A stretch of 13,759 nt of DNA, taken from Saccoglossus kowalevskii (lineage: Eukaryota; Hemichordata; Enteropneusta; Harrimaniidae). The notes under the pieces were generated by a model. That model made no database searches. It was given only the letters and a program-made list of their open reading frames with translations, and had not been told where the DNA came from. The translations under genes were made by a program, and so were the position numbers. This document shows, piece by piece, positions 1 to 8,130 of this stretch (the first letter of the stretch is position 1; each line of letters opens with the position of its first letter). Location of the stretch: positions 363,468 to 377,226 of the forward strand of contig NW_003155241.1 of the NCBI RefSeq assembly GCF_000003605.2, given 5' to 3'.

Positions 1-50
1 ATTGCAAAATGAATAAATTCTGTTTTTTTAATTTATGAGTAGGCTTCTAC

Positions 51-319
51 CTTAAGTCCTTTAAGTGTTACATATTTTTTCTTTCCTTCCATATTTTTTT
101 CCGCAAATGATTTGCTACAATATTTTGCACGTTTTTATGTATTTGTTTGATAATGAGATGAAATAAACATTTTCTTAGGCTACAGATCTTGACAATTTTT
201 TTTTTAAAGCGAAAGGTGGAAAAAGTTGACTTTGGTATCAGAGTGGTAAATCAAACCAGTCTATAGTATTATGCAATTGCAGCAATTAGAGTTATATGAA
301 CTAACATACATGTACAATT
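51..319. repeat. Dispersed repeat, copy A
   Basis: This stretch is clearly related to 6343-6577 (copy B). Shared blocks occur in the same order and orientation: TTAAG..CC..TTTAAGTGT at the left edge, a TATTTTGC..GTTTTTATGTATT block, CTACAG.TCTTG, AAAAAGTTGACTT, TCAGAGTGGTAAATC, TATTATGCAAT and TGAAC.AACATACATGTA at the right edge. Many substitutions and small indels separate the copies, so the duplication is old. Homology starts at a TTAA (52-55) and fades after about 319. I see no coding frame and no convincing terminal inverted repeats, so the class is unknown. It is probably a non-autonomous DNA element or a fragment of a longer repeat. Orientation relative to any parent element cannot be set. 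Confidence 0.75.
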
Positions 320-619
320 AGTAGTTAAATCATTGATAACCAAACGTTGCTCAAGCGTTGCTCAAGCGCCTATTTCTACTATTAGTGCTGGGTATATATC
401 TGGGTGACAGAGATGTAATATTATTTTTCAATCACAGTGGTGACGGTTAGCCAACACGTGTTGAATATTTGGATACAGATTGACCAAAAGTACTAATCGT
501 TCACGTTGATCTCATCTCAGACCACTAAAAGAATAGTCCAGTAGCAACACGGCTTTTTCTTGTTTTGGAGCTTAACTTTTTAATCCAATAAACAACGATC
601 AAATGTGACACATTATATA
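320..619. other. Non-coding flank, nothing recognised
   Basis: I see no exon, RNA gene or transposon end here. The only local structure is a tandem duplication of an 11-mer (CGTTGCTCAAG) at 345-366, probably simple replication slippage. Confidence 0.6.
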
Positions 620-1215
620 GTTGTTATTTCACCTAATTGCGCGATGGCTTCTTACGTGCGACAAAAAGTCTTCCTCGAGTGATTTTGTTAAGCGCGACCA
701 TGACTTTCTGGGCAAAGGCGGCGACACGAAATTATGCATGGGGGGGGGGGGGGTCAGCTCACCAACCTTACGCCGAAGGCGTGACCTCACTAGGAGGTCC
801 GGGGCATGCTCGCCCTTACACATTTTGAAATCTAGACCCTCTGAAACGTTATTTTCTGCATTTTGAGGGTTAATTTTGCTGACACAAAAGGTTTCAACAA
901 CATTTTTAAAGGGACGACCACGCCCTCTGTCCCCCGTGCTGGGGAATACATTTAACGCATTCGGGTAGCTACGGTAACCAAGTGCACCGAAACTTTACAC
1001 GCAATTGTCCATAGTTTTGTTAGCAGCTTGCGAACAACCACCACAGTAGCTGCTAGGACAACTAGGCATGAGAGCAGTAGTCGCTACATGCATGCACTTG
1101 GAAATGATGCAGTACAGCGAGTAACGTTCGCGCCTTGTCTCATGGTGGCGCTGTCGCGATACGTGCACAAATTGTCGCGTAGCTTCGAAGCGGGTATGAA
1201 CTTGCATCATCAAAC
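620..1215. repeat. GC-richer stretch, probable transposon debris
   Basis: Base composition changes here: CpG and GC content are visibly higher than on either side, and a run of 14 G lies at 740-753. The section from about 790 to 870 (GGTCCGGGGCATGCTCGCCC followed by a segment reading TCTAGACCCTCTGAAACG) resembles internal sequence I associate with common invertebrate DNA-transposon fragments. That link is from memory and unverified. Several short open frames on both strands overlap one another and match no protein I recognise, so I treat them as chance. No matched termini or target duplication could be defined. Confidence 0.35.
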
Positions 1216-1774
1216 ATACTAGCTTACATCATAAGTCGTCTGTTTCCATTGTAATGTTTATAAAAAAAGGTGTAAAGTAAGGTTTTTTGTCATTATTTTA
1301 TAGTAACATTAGAAGAAACTTGAGACATTTATACTGTTTCAATAATATATATTTTGTGCAATGAAGTTTTTTTAATCAATGAGTTTTTTGGTGTTTTGGT
1401 TGTTTTGTTTTTGCAGAGCAGAACTGATTAACTCTCTCTGACCCTAACGTGTCAGATAAATGTTCAACAACTTGAATCAGGTAATGATATTCCCAAGAAA
1501 GGGCGCCATCACTGGCCACTCATAGAACGAACTCCGACATCGAGTAAACATGTATCTCATGTCTGTTCATCGTTTAGTTGCCATAGTTACATTTATTAAA
1601 CTTGGGAGGTGTAGTACGTAAAATGTGACACTCATAACTCAACTCTGTGAGTCGCCGACAATGAATAGCCATTGTGTCCAACGCCCTCTGATTTGTGTGG
1701 GCTCATTTCCGTAGAAGCTACTGAGTGTAGAATGGGGTGACAGTCATGATGACGATGGTCAATGTAGATAAAGT
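1216..1774. other. Non-coding flank, nothing recognised
   Basis: This is AT-rich upstream DNA with T-rich runs near 1360-1410. I see no exon, splice-bounded open frame, RNA gene or transposon terminus. Confidence 0.55.
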
Positions 1775-1953
1775 TAACTCAGGGGCGGATACAGGATTTT
1801 TATTATTGGGGGGGGGAACTTTAAAATCGCCAGACTAAGTTAATGATTTTTTTTATGATTATACAAAAACAAATTGAATAAATTTGTCAACGGGGTGGGG
1901 GGGGGGGGGTCTGAACCCAACCTCAAGAACCCCCTAGATCCACCACTGTAACT
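1775..1953. mobile_element. Short hAT-like MITE with 5-bp target duplication
   Basis: The element spans 1780-1948 (169 bp) and is flanked on both sides by TAACT (1775-1779 and 1949-1953). Its termini are imperfect inverted repeats. The left end reads CAGGGGCGGATACAGG and the reverse complement of the right end reads CAGTGGTGGATCTAGG, which is 12 of 16 identical. CAGNGGNGGAT ends are typical of hAT-type non-autonomous elements. A 5-bp duplication would fit a hAT subgroup rather than the usual 8 bp. Inside are G9 (1808-1816) and a GGGGTG13 run (1892-1909). There is no transposase coding, so any movement depended on an enzyme supplied elsewhere. Confidence 0.72.
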
Positions 1954-2786
1954 GCTGGTCACACGTTATCTATGTTTTTTTTGGTTCATGCTAAAACAAA
2001 AACGGGGGGATTTTGGAATTTTATTCCGACTCCTTGTAACCTCCATGTCTCATCACATTGCGTCCACTGCACAGTGATATTATATCATGATTATTCTAAC
2101 ATTTCGTGAATTTCGTTTTGTTTCTTTTAAATTAAAACGAAGTTCACGTTGTCAAAATGGTAAGTTTACCAAGTTTGCAGAAAATGTTGCATCAAGAGAT
2201 ACACTGAGTAATCATCTTAATGTTAGCGGAAAGATGGAAGGTCGTCTTTTGTGTTTTTGCCGGTTTTGTTGGTCGCAATGAGTGATTCAATTGACATGAC
2301 TATTTACATTAAAGTCGTTATTGGCTGGGAAAGTTGATACTGCTGTATAAGAATTCGACAGAGTTACATTTAAATTTATATTGTGTTCGCTTTGATTTTG
2401 ACAAAAGAAGTGTATGGGCGGTGGACGCAAAAGTTTGTTTCTTTTATCTGGCCAATGAATACACGCGGGCAACTTAATTTTGGCAGATAACTACATCCCT
2501 TTAAAATACTGATGCCGTATATCGGGAAACGTCTACGAAACGCGTTTAAAGTCGCAGTCATAAACTAAGCAAAACATGTATTCCGGTTGTACAAAACACC
2601 AGCTAGTGAATTTTGTTTTTGCCGAAAAAGACGCGTGAACTAACTTCAATTTTGCAAAAAATAAATAGTACATTTGTTAGCGCCGCAGTAAAAAATAACA
2701 AAGCTTCGCCGTTGCCAACTGTTTCCAGTGAGTGGTCTTTGGGACAATTGTGAATTTATATTCTTAGGCGTGGTGCCACCGTATGA
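1954..2786. other. Upstream flank of BICC1, nothing recognised
   Basis: I see no exon or repeat boundary I can defend. A GTAAGT donor-like site occurs at 2160-2165 after an open stretch that starts at ATG 2087, but the encoded peptide resembles nothing I know. It could only matter as an upstream leader exon. Confidence 0.45.
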
Positions 2787-2794
2787 TGACGTCA
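2787..2794. promoter_or_regulatory. Full CRE palindrome TGACGTCA
   Basis: A perfect 8-bp CREB/ATF site lies about 490 bp upstream of the BICC1 start codon, where a promoter-proximal element could sit. The match is exact. That it acts on BICC1 is inference, since the transcription start is unknown. Confidence 0.4.
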
Positions 2795-3010
2795 CAACTA
2801 GCTTTTTGGTGGAACACTAGGTCTGGCGGACAGGTCGATTGAACCTGTCACACAGAATAGATCATTTAAATATCCATCCGCGACATTCACTTTTTGCAAA
2901 AAGTTTGTAAATTTGCAGCAGAAATTACTGATGTTAGATCGGAAATCGTAAACATTAGGTGAAGAAAGAGAGAAAGGGAAAATTGTTTTCTTTTGTTTAA
3001 TCCTAAGTTT

Positions 3011-3041
3011 CTAACACGTAATTGTTTCAATATTTCCCCAG
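3011..3041 (+). promoter_or_regulatory. Candidate 3' splice site in the 5' leader
   Basis: CTAAC at 3011-3015 is a good branch-point match. It is followed by a T-rich tract and then TTTCCCCAG ending at 3041, with the branch A 27 nt from the AG. If used, an upstream non-coding exon would be spliced to 3042, leaving a 242-nt leader segment before the BICC1 start. A weaker alternative AG (CTCTCTCAG) ends at 3221. The sequence alone cannot decide between a spliced leader and local initiation. Confidence 0.35.
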
Positions 3042-3043
3042 TC

Positions 3044-3079
3044 ATGCCTCAGTACATTCTTGAAAATAAAGTCCGCTAG
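3044..3079 (+). other. uORF, 11 codons plus stop
   Basis: ATG at 3044 reads 11 codons to TAG at 3077-3079. It would be in the message only if transcription starts upstream of 3044 or the 3041 splice site is used. Confidence 0.25.
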
Positions 3080-3088
3080 TAGAATCTT

Positions 3089-3096
3089 TATAAAAA
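3089..3096 (+). promoter_or_regulatory. TATA-like box (TATAAAAA)
   Basis: This matches the TATAWAAR consensus and sits 195 bp upstream of the BICC1 start codon. It would place initiation near 3115-3125 and give a leader of about 160-170 nt. In AT-rich DNA such a match can occur by chance, and it competes with the spliced-leader model based on the acceptor at 3041. Confidence 0.3.
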
Positions 3097-3106
3097 GTGT
3101 TATATA

Positions 3107-3133
3107 ATGAACTTGATAATAATAAATGGGTAG
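3107..3133 (+). other. uORF, 8 codons plus stop
   Basis: ATG at 3107 reads 8 codons to TAG at 3131-3133. It overlaps the next uORF (3126-3170) in another frame. Inclusion depends on where transcription starts. Confidence 0.25.
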
Positions 3134-3170
3134 ATATTTTCTTAAACACATTACAAACACGGTGCATTAA
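3126..3170 (+). other. uORF, 14 codons plus stop
   Basis: ATG at 3126 reads 14 codons to TAA at 3168-3170 and ends 113 nt before the BICC1 start. The start context (ATAAATGG) has A at -3 and G at +4, so it could be recognised well. It would be included under either leader model if initiation falls near 3115-3125. Confidence 0.3.
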
Positions 3171-3194
3171 AATACCACGTTGAAATACTATAAT

Positions 3195-3200
3195 ATGTAA
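3195..3200 (+). other. Minimal start-stop uORF (ATG TAA)
   Basis: An ATG followed at once by TAA lies 84 nt before the BICC1 start. Such start-stop elements are known in other genes to hold ribosomes and lower downstream initiation. Here the context is average and no expression is shown. It would be present in nearly any leader model except one using the 3221 acceptor. Confidence 0.3.
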
Positions 3201-3283
3201 ATTAACAAACTGCTCTCTCAGCGGAAGTATACAAGTATAATAGCGGTGAACTGTACAACAACATAGTAGTGTAGGGAATTACA

Positions 3284-3476
3284 ATGGCGGAGGACGGTGT
3301 AGCGGTAGAAAATACTATGCGAGATTTGTGTGGTATAAGGGAAATAAGTCCAGATAGAACTGATACAACTATGCCAGGCAGCTTGGAAGATTCACAGCTT
3401 TTGAGGGAGAGAGATCCCGACGCTATAGAAGACAGATTTCGTGTCGATCGTAAGAAATTAGAAGGAATGTTACAAG
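3284..3476 (+). CDS. BICC1: Bicaudal-C RNA-binding protein, first coding exon (partial)
   Basis: The exon encodes the N-terminal 64 residues plus the first base of codon 65. Bicaudal-C is a cytoplasmic KH/SAM protein that binds mRNAs, recruits deadenylation machinery and forms SAM-driven granules. It acts in oocyte and embryo patterning and in tubule and cilia biology. Residues 51-64 read RFRVDRKKLEGMLQ, nearly identical to the block just before KH1 in vertebrate BICC1 (RFRVDRKKLEAMLQ). An upstream PGS-ED patch (residues 31-36) also resembles the vertebrate N-terminus. The rest is acidic and polar with no folded domain. The start is set by ATG in good context (ACAATGG) with an in-frame TAG 12 nt upstream (3272-3274). 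The exon ends CAAG before GTTTGT. The split codon beginning with G fits the alanine that follows MLQ in vertebrates. KH and SAM domains lie outside the window. Without splicing, the frame stops at 3494-3496 after six more residues. Confidence 0.87.
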
Positions 3477-3482
3477 GTTTGT
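3477..3482 (+). promoter_or_regulatory. BICC1: 5' splice site of BICC1 intron 1
   Basis: AAG|GTTTGT. The donor follows the conserved MLQ codons and leaves a phase-1 intron. GTTTGT is weaker than GTRAGT at positions +3 and +4. Its placement rests on the loss of family similarity after Gln64 and on the stop codon reached 12 nt into the intron. Confidence 0.75.
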
Positions 3483-3543
3483 ACATTATTTGTTAGCCCC
3501 TCAGCTGATCTGGCGTGTTATCGGCTCAAGCAGTTTCCAACTT

Positions 3544-3607
3544 GTCGCTGAGTTTGTTGGTGACAACGCGTTTAAGCGGTAGCTTGCGGCTGAACAAACT
3601 GAGCGAC
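3544..3607. repeat. Inverted repeat, 15-bp arms
   Basis: GTCGCTGAGTTTGTT (3544-3558) pairs with AACAAACTGAGCGAC (3593-3607) with one mismatch across a 34-nt loop. It starts 67 nt inside intron 1. Transcribed RNA could form a stable hairpin near the donor. No known RNA family is recognised. Confidence 0.6.
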
Positions 3608-3712
3608 TACACCGTGTTGCCTAACCCTAACAAACCGGCCCGTGTAATTATTGTACCAGTGCCAGTAATGGGAATGTGGACTCGGTCGTGTTTTGCTTGG
3701 ACAGCAGTTCGC

Positions 3713-3779
3713 CAGCTGACTTGTTGACCTCGTATGGGCTCACAGTACAGCGGTAATTTTGTCTGTCAACAAGTACTGG
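3713..3779. repeat. Inverted repeat, 10-bp perfect core
   Basis: ACTTGTTGAC (3719-3728) and GTCAACAAGT (3765-3774) are perfect complements across 36 nt. A short CCAG/CTGG match extends the outer ends with a small bulge. It is a second hairpin within 120 nt of the first (3544-3607). Together they may mark an old fold-back insertion or be chance. Confidence 0.5.
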
Positions 3780-5488
3780 ACACCACACTGAACTACAGTC
3801 CCCTTGATTGTTGTTATTGATCTTGCCACTGACTGCGGTCAGGATAACGTAAAATTTAGGACTTCAAATAACCCAATTTTAATACTGTGGATATTTGTTT
3901 GTACGACCTAGATAAACAGTGAGCTACCATGTCGGCAGTACCGATTGATGTAGCGCTAAGCATATAACGGTATCTTAAACGTAAACTTCGAATATATACT
4001 GTCGGCCTTACTTAATTAACCTGTCTGTCACTTTTTTAATTGTTCAACAATAGCCAGATCCGATTAAAGTAGTCGTTTCTTTTTCTAAAGCGCACCGTCT
4101 TGTTGTACTTCCATTGTAAACATTTACATGTAAACAGCTTCGCTGCCCCGTAAAGTAATGCCATAAGAAAGTTTTTTCAATGCACTTTTTTCTATTTTGT
4201 TATGGAACTACTGTTTTTTCCCCTTCTTTGTTCTTCGTATATTCTTTGCCATTATTCGATTCGCGTGACGAGTTTGTCAAAATGTTACTAAATTATATAC
4301 AAGTGGCTCTTAGGCTGACCTGCAGTTACAACACTACCACCGGCATCTCAGTACCCGCCATTCATGTTCCCATGAACGCTTTGTATACCGTTGACACCTG
4401 TTCACCGGCTGAGGAAGACAACAGTCACTTGTTGTCACTCAATCCAAAAATTGCTTATCACCGTTCTTACTTTTACTAATAAAAAATGTGAAAATTTATG
4501 AATGCAAAACAGCAAGGTAATCAATAAAATATCATCATGATATAAAACAACTTTTAATTAAGTGACAGCAAGACATTGTTTCCTTGTTTAATATATGTTT
4601 ATCTGGAAGTCATAAAATTCAGCAATTGACATAATTGCCATAATAAAATGTAAAAAAAACAACACTCCAATTCTAGGCACACCAAGATTGGTGAGTTAAA
4701 GCACTGATTATACAAGTATAAACAAAAATTGTTGTAATAGACCAATTCTTAAGTTGGTTGAAATAATTAGCTGAATACTGGACTTAAATTTGAAATCTAT
4801 AAGACATTGAATCATAAACTGTGTCAAGATTAAAATAGTCATGACTTCAAAAATCTTTGCTGTGTACACAGAGTAGAAACGGTGCATATTTTTACTATAA
4901 AAAAGCTTTGTCCAAATTTGAATAGTTCTGTTCTTTAATGTTCCTAGAGCTGTTAAGTAGTGTGGTGTTCAATGGAGGTAACCACTTTCAATTCAAAAGC
5001 CGGGCCCAGGAAGTCAGCAACGATGCCTTGAATGTTGATGTTAAATTGTTTGAGTGGCCGAGAGGAAAAAAAGACTGAAATAAGATAGCTTTAACTAGAT
5101 TTCGGAATCTGTGCTTCCATATGATTGTGATATCTAATATGACGTTAGATTGGTACACTCAGTTTCACAAAGGCACAAATGTTATTTTATATGGAAGATT
5201 TTGAAGTTTTATAAATTTCAAATGATGTTTGAAAAAATACTTGAACAATCGCAACACTTTGGCGGTTTGCCCATATAGAATATCTCTGGCATACGCTGAA
5301 GTGAATCGGTCAATGGTCGAAAGAAACCCTCAATGAATTATGGGTAATGGGTATAATTTGAATGAAATTTCAGGGTGTTCTATGTAAATGCTACATGAAT
5401 ATTTTATATATTTCCATAAAAACATTCATACCTTCATGAAATGAAACGTATAACCAATGTTTAATTTTTCTAGTGAAAATATTTAAAC

Positions 5489-5529
5489 TTTTTTTTTGTG
5501 GCCTATGTAGAAAGAAAAAAAAAAAAAAA
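5489..5529. repeat. T9 and A15 homopolymer pair
   Basis: Nine T (5489-5497) and fifteen A (5515-5529) lie 17 nt apart and could form a simple hairpin. The A15 may be an old poly(A) tail, but I see no matching element or target duplication. Confidence 0.5.
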
Positions 5530-6120
5530 GCCAGGTAGTTATAACATCTGACGTTATTGTAACTGCAACTAATTGCCCTAATTACTTAATTAATTAAAGA
5601 TAATGCTTGTTTATTATTGGATTAAATCTGTTGGATTAGTTAAATATAAGTGAATCAGGGACGTACCAATGAAAAAGTAAGCTGGAGGAAAAGGATAAGT
5701 TTGTACAACCTTTATGACAGTGTTCACCAGATAATTTCCATATTAATTGGAAAACAGGTTTTTTTAGAATTCAGTATAAAACAATATATAACTATTAATA
5801 GATACATGTATAAATGGAATCATTCTGGGTCCATTGAGAAAAATATTTGTAGAGCCATAATGTTTTCACAGGAAATAGCTGATAGCGCTTTCAGGTGAGT
5901 CAAGGCAGACAAAGATGATGGTAAAGTTTCTGGAAAGCTCTGTTCTAACCAATAGCATGGAAGTAAGAAGATCTCTTTTTACCTCCTTGATCCTACTGAA
6001 TGCTTAAAATTTAACCTGCTACAAAAAAAGGTCAGCATGTTCTTCTAAACAGAAATTTGGTTGAAAAACTTAAATTTTCGCAGCTAGCTGTTTTTCGGAT
6101 TTGATTGCATTTGTGAAAAT

Positions 6121-6346
6121 TTAAAGGACGATGGTTGCCAGGGGTGGTCATTGTGTGACACAATTTCAAATTTTGAACACATTGTGTGCATCTTTATGGG
6201 ACTTATATCCAACATGACATGCCAGGACGACCAACAATCTTTAAAAGGCGATAATCAGCATGTAGCGCATGTTCAAATTTCATGTACATGTATTGTGTTC
6301 GGCACTACAAGTCCCACAATGCAGCGCGACAACCACTGCCCTTTAA
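6121..6346. mobile_element. Kolobok/T2-like MITE at a TTAA site
   Basis: TTAA occurs at both edges (6121-6124 and 6343-6346), bounding a 218-bp element at 6125-6342. Reading inward, the left end is TTAAAGGACGATGGTTGCC and the reverse complement of the right end is TTAAAGGGCAGTGGTTGTC, which is 15 of 19 identical. TTAA target duplication with ends starting TTAAAGGR is the hallmark of the T2 MITE group described in Xenopus and assigned to the Kolobok superfamily. piggyBac also uses TTAA, but its ends normally begin CCC. The interior has further weak self-complementarity (a TTCAAATTTTGAACACA-type stretch on both halves) and no transposase. Two overlapping open frames inside it and its right flank look incidental. 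Confidence 0.7.
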
Positions 6347-6577
6347 GCCTTTTAAGTGTAATAAAATTTGTCCTTTCATATATTTTTTCATTCTAATATT
6401 TTCATACAACATTTTGCGTGTTTTTATGTATTTTTTGATAATTTCGTTAACTACAGGTCTTGCGAATTTATTTGAAAGAAAAAGTTGAAAAAAGTTGACT
6501 TCGCAGTCAGAGTGGTAAATCTATAATAGTATTATGCAATCGCAATTACATGAACCAACATACATGTAAAAAACAAT
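6343..6577. repeat. Dispersed repeat, copy B
   Basis: This is related to copy A (51-319) in the same orientation, with the shared ordered blocks listed there. Its left limit coincides with the right TTAA of the T2-like MITE, so the two are joined without a gap. It carries some deletions relative to copy A, for example around 6440-6455. No coding content is seen. It may be part of a larger composite repeat whose left half is the MITE. Confidence 0.72.
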
Positions 6578-7961
6578 TTACTGAAAATTTATAGCATCTC
6601 CCCTCTCTCCAGCAAGTGAAATGGTTTCAGCAAGAAAATGCTAAATTATGTTTATATTTTTTTTTTTATTCTTCATACATCATTCATGTAGAACTGTATT
6701 TAAATCCTGTTGCTGTCTGTCGTTTTATGAACATCATTGATAAAGTGAATATGAGCATTTCATAAGCTTTATATTAGTAAATATAACTTTTAATTTCCTG
6801 ACGGATACTAATTTAATGGAATTTATACAACGCAGACACTATAATCACAAACCGAAGTAATTCTTCCATTCATACCAACTTGAAATATCAAGGTTGCCAG
6901 GTTGCTTGGTTTAACTGAATTTTTTCTCTCCATGACAACCATTCATTTGTTTTGGGTTCAAAACTGGATTTGCTTTAATACATAAATTATGCCAGCCTCT
7001 CACATAAACATGGCTGCTCATTGCTGATCAAGTATGGTTCCATCTGTGATAATATGAATTTGTAGTTTATTAAATTTTGTTTACTCCAGGATTTTTGTAA
7101 ACAAAAATTTTAGTAGTGCCTGCCAGTTATCTTATTATAACACAGTACAACTGTTGCAGTGATGTTAGTTTATTTTATTGGTGAATGTGTATAAACTTTA
7201 ACTGTTTGTTTCATGATGGTTGAAAACCAACTTGATCTATTGCAATGGTTTAGATTATGTTGTCGCTATATGACTCTGCAATGATCAGTGTCAACCAATC
7301 AACTCACATCGTTTAACTGTGGAAATCATCATTTGCAGGCTTCCTTCAATGGGGGATTCTCAACATTAACTACAGAATAACTTTTTGTTCTCCTGAAATT
7401 TATTTTATTTATCAATATTGATTTTTAGATTTTTTGTCCAAAATTAACAACAAGTTTATTGAAAAATATGAAATACTACTGTGACAAAAAACTCCTTTTA
7501 ACATTTTTTCAAAAATATTGATCTGAAATTAACAATATAAATTCTAGAAAAATACATTAAAATGTGCAAAATTTGCCAGAAAAAATGGCAAAGAAGGGGT
7601 TAATGCTGTCTTCCAGGAACTTCTTTCTTCACCCGTACATTTATAGAGAGAACCACCTGTCAGCTTCCGTCGTCACATTATCCTACCTTATCAGGTAATA
7701 CTGGTTACTGTCAGTTTGCACACTATTTTTCTCTCTTGCTGTCTTTCTTTCACAGCCAAATTAATTGGAATCCACGCAGTGTCTAGACATATCAATCCTT
7801 TCAACATCAGATATTGGTGGGTTTTTTGAAGGTGACCAGTTTTCACATTTCTGTTGAACTGTTCAGCCAATTATGCTTGAAATTGATTAAAATAATTATA
7901 ATGATGAATTTGTTGACTTTTGTTCAACTGATATGCCAAGGCCTCACATTGATGTCTGTGT

Positions 7962-8130
7962 AATTCGATTCGATTAAAACTTTATTAAAACTCAATAACT
8001 TCGAAAGTATAAAATACCTCTTTTCATTAACTATTAACGTTACATGACATTGAAAAAAACAAAACAAATAAAAAAATATACAATAAAAGATTAGATTGAT
8101 TATAATAATATTATTATTTTTTTCTGACAA
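7962..8130 (-). mobile_element. Possible LINE 3' end (minus strand)
   Basis: On the minus strand a T-rich stretch (8140 down to about 8040) leads to AATAAA (7986-7981). GTTTT and a short tail of AATCG units (7975-7963) follow. CR1/L2-type LINEs in invertebrates often end with AATAAA and short tandem repeats in place of poly(A). No reverse-transcriptase remnant is visible, so this would be a heavily 5'-truncated copy. A chance resemblance in AT-rich DNA is possible. Confidence 0.3.

Noticed and set aside
621-866. Protein-coding gene in the GC-richer block
   Set aside because: Overlapping frames on both strands, a G14 run inside the frame, low-complexity basic peptides and no recognisable family.
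906-930. Second T2-like transposon end (TTAAAGGGACGACCACG)
   Set aside because: The start resembles the T2 motif, but no matching right end or second TTAA at a sensible distance was found.
3621-3631. Interstitial telomeric repeat (CTAACCCTAAC)
   Set aside because: It is under two units of the animal telomere repeat, short enough to arise by chance.
3515-3727. Coding exon downstream of BICC1 exon 1
   Set aside because: The peptide resembles no part of Bicaudal-C or any family I know, no good acceptor precedes it, and it contains the inverted-repeat arms.
5650-5898. Independent 82-codon gene
   Set aside because: Lys/Ile/Asn-rich peptide typical of AT-rich chance frames. Only the donor at its end is of interest, treated as a microexon candidate.
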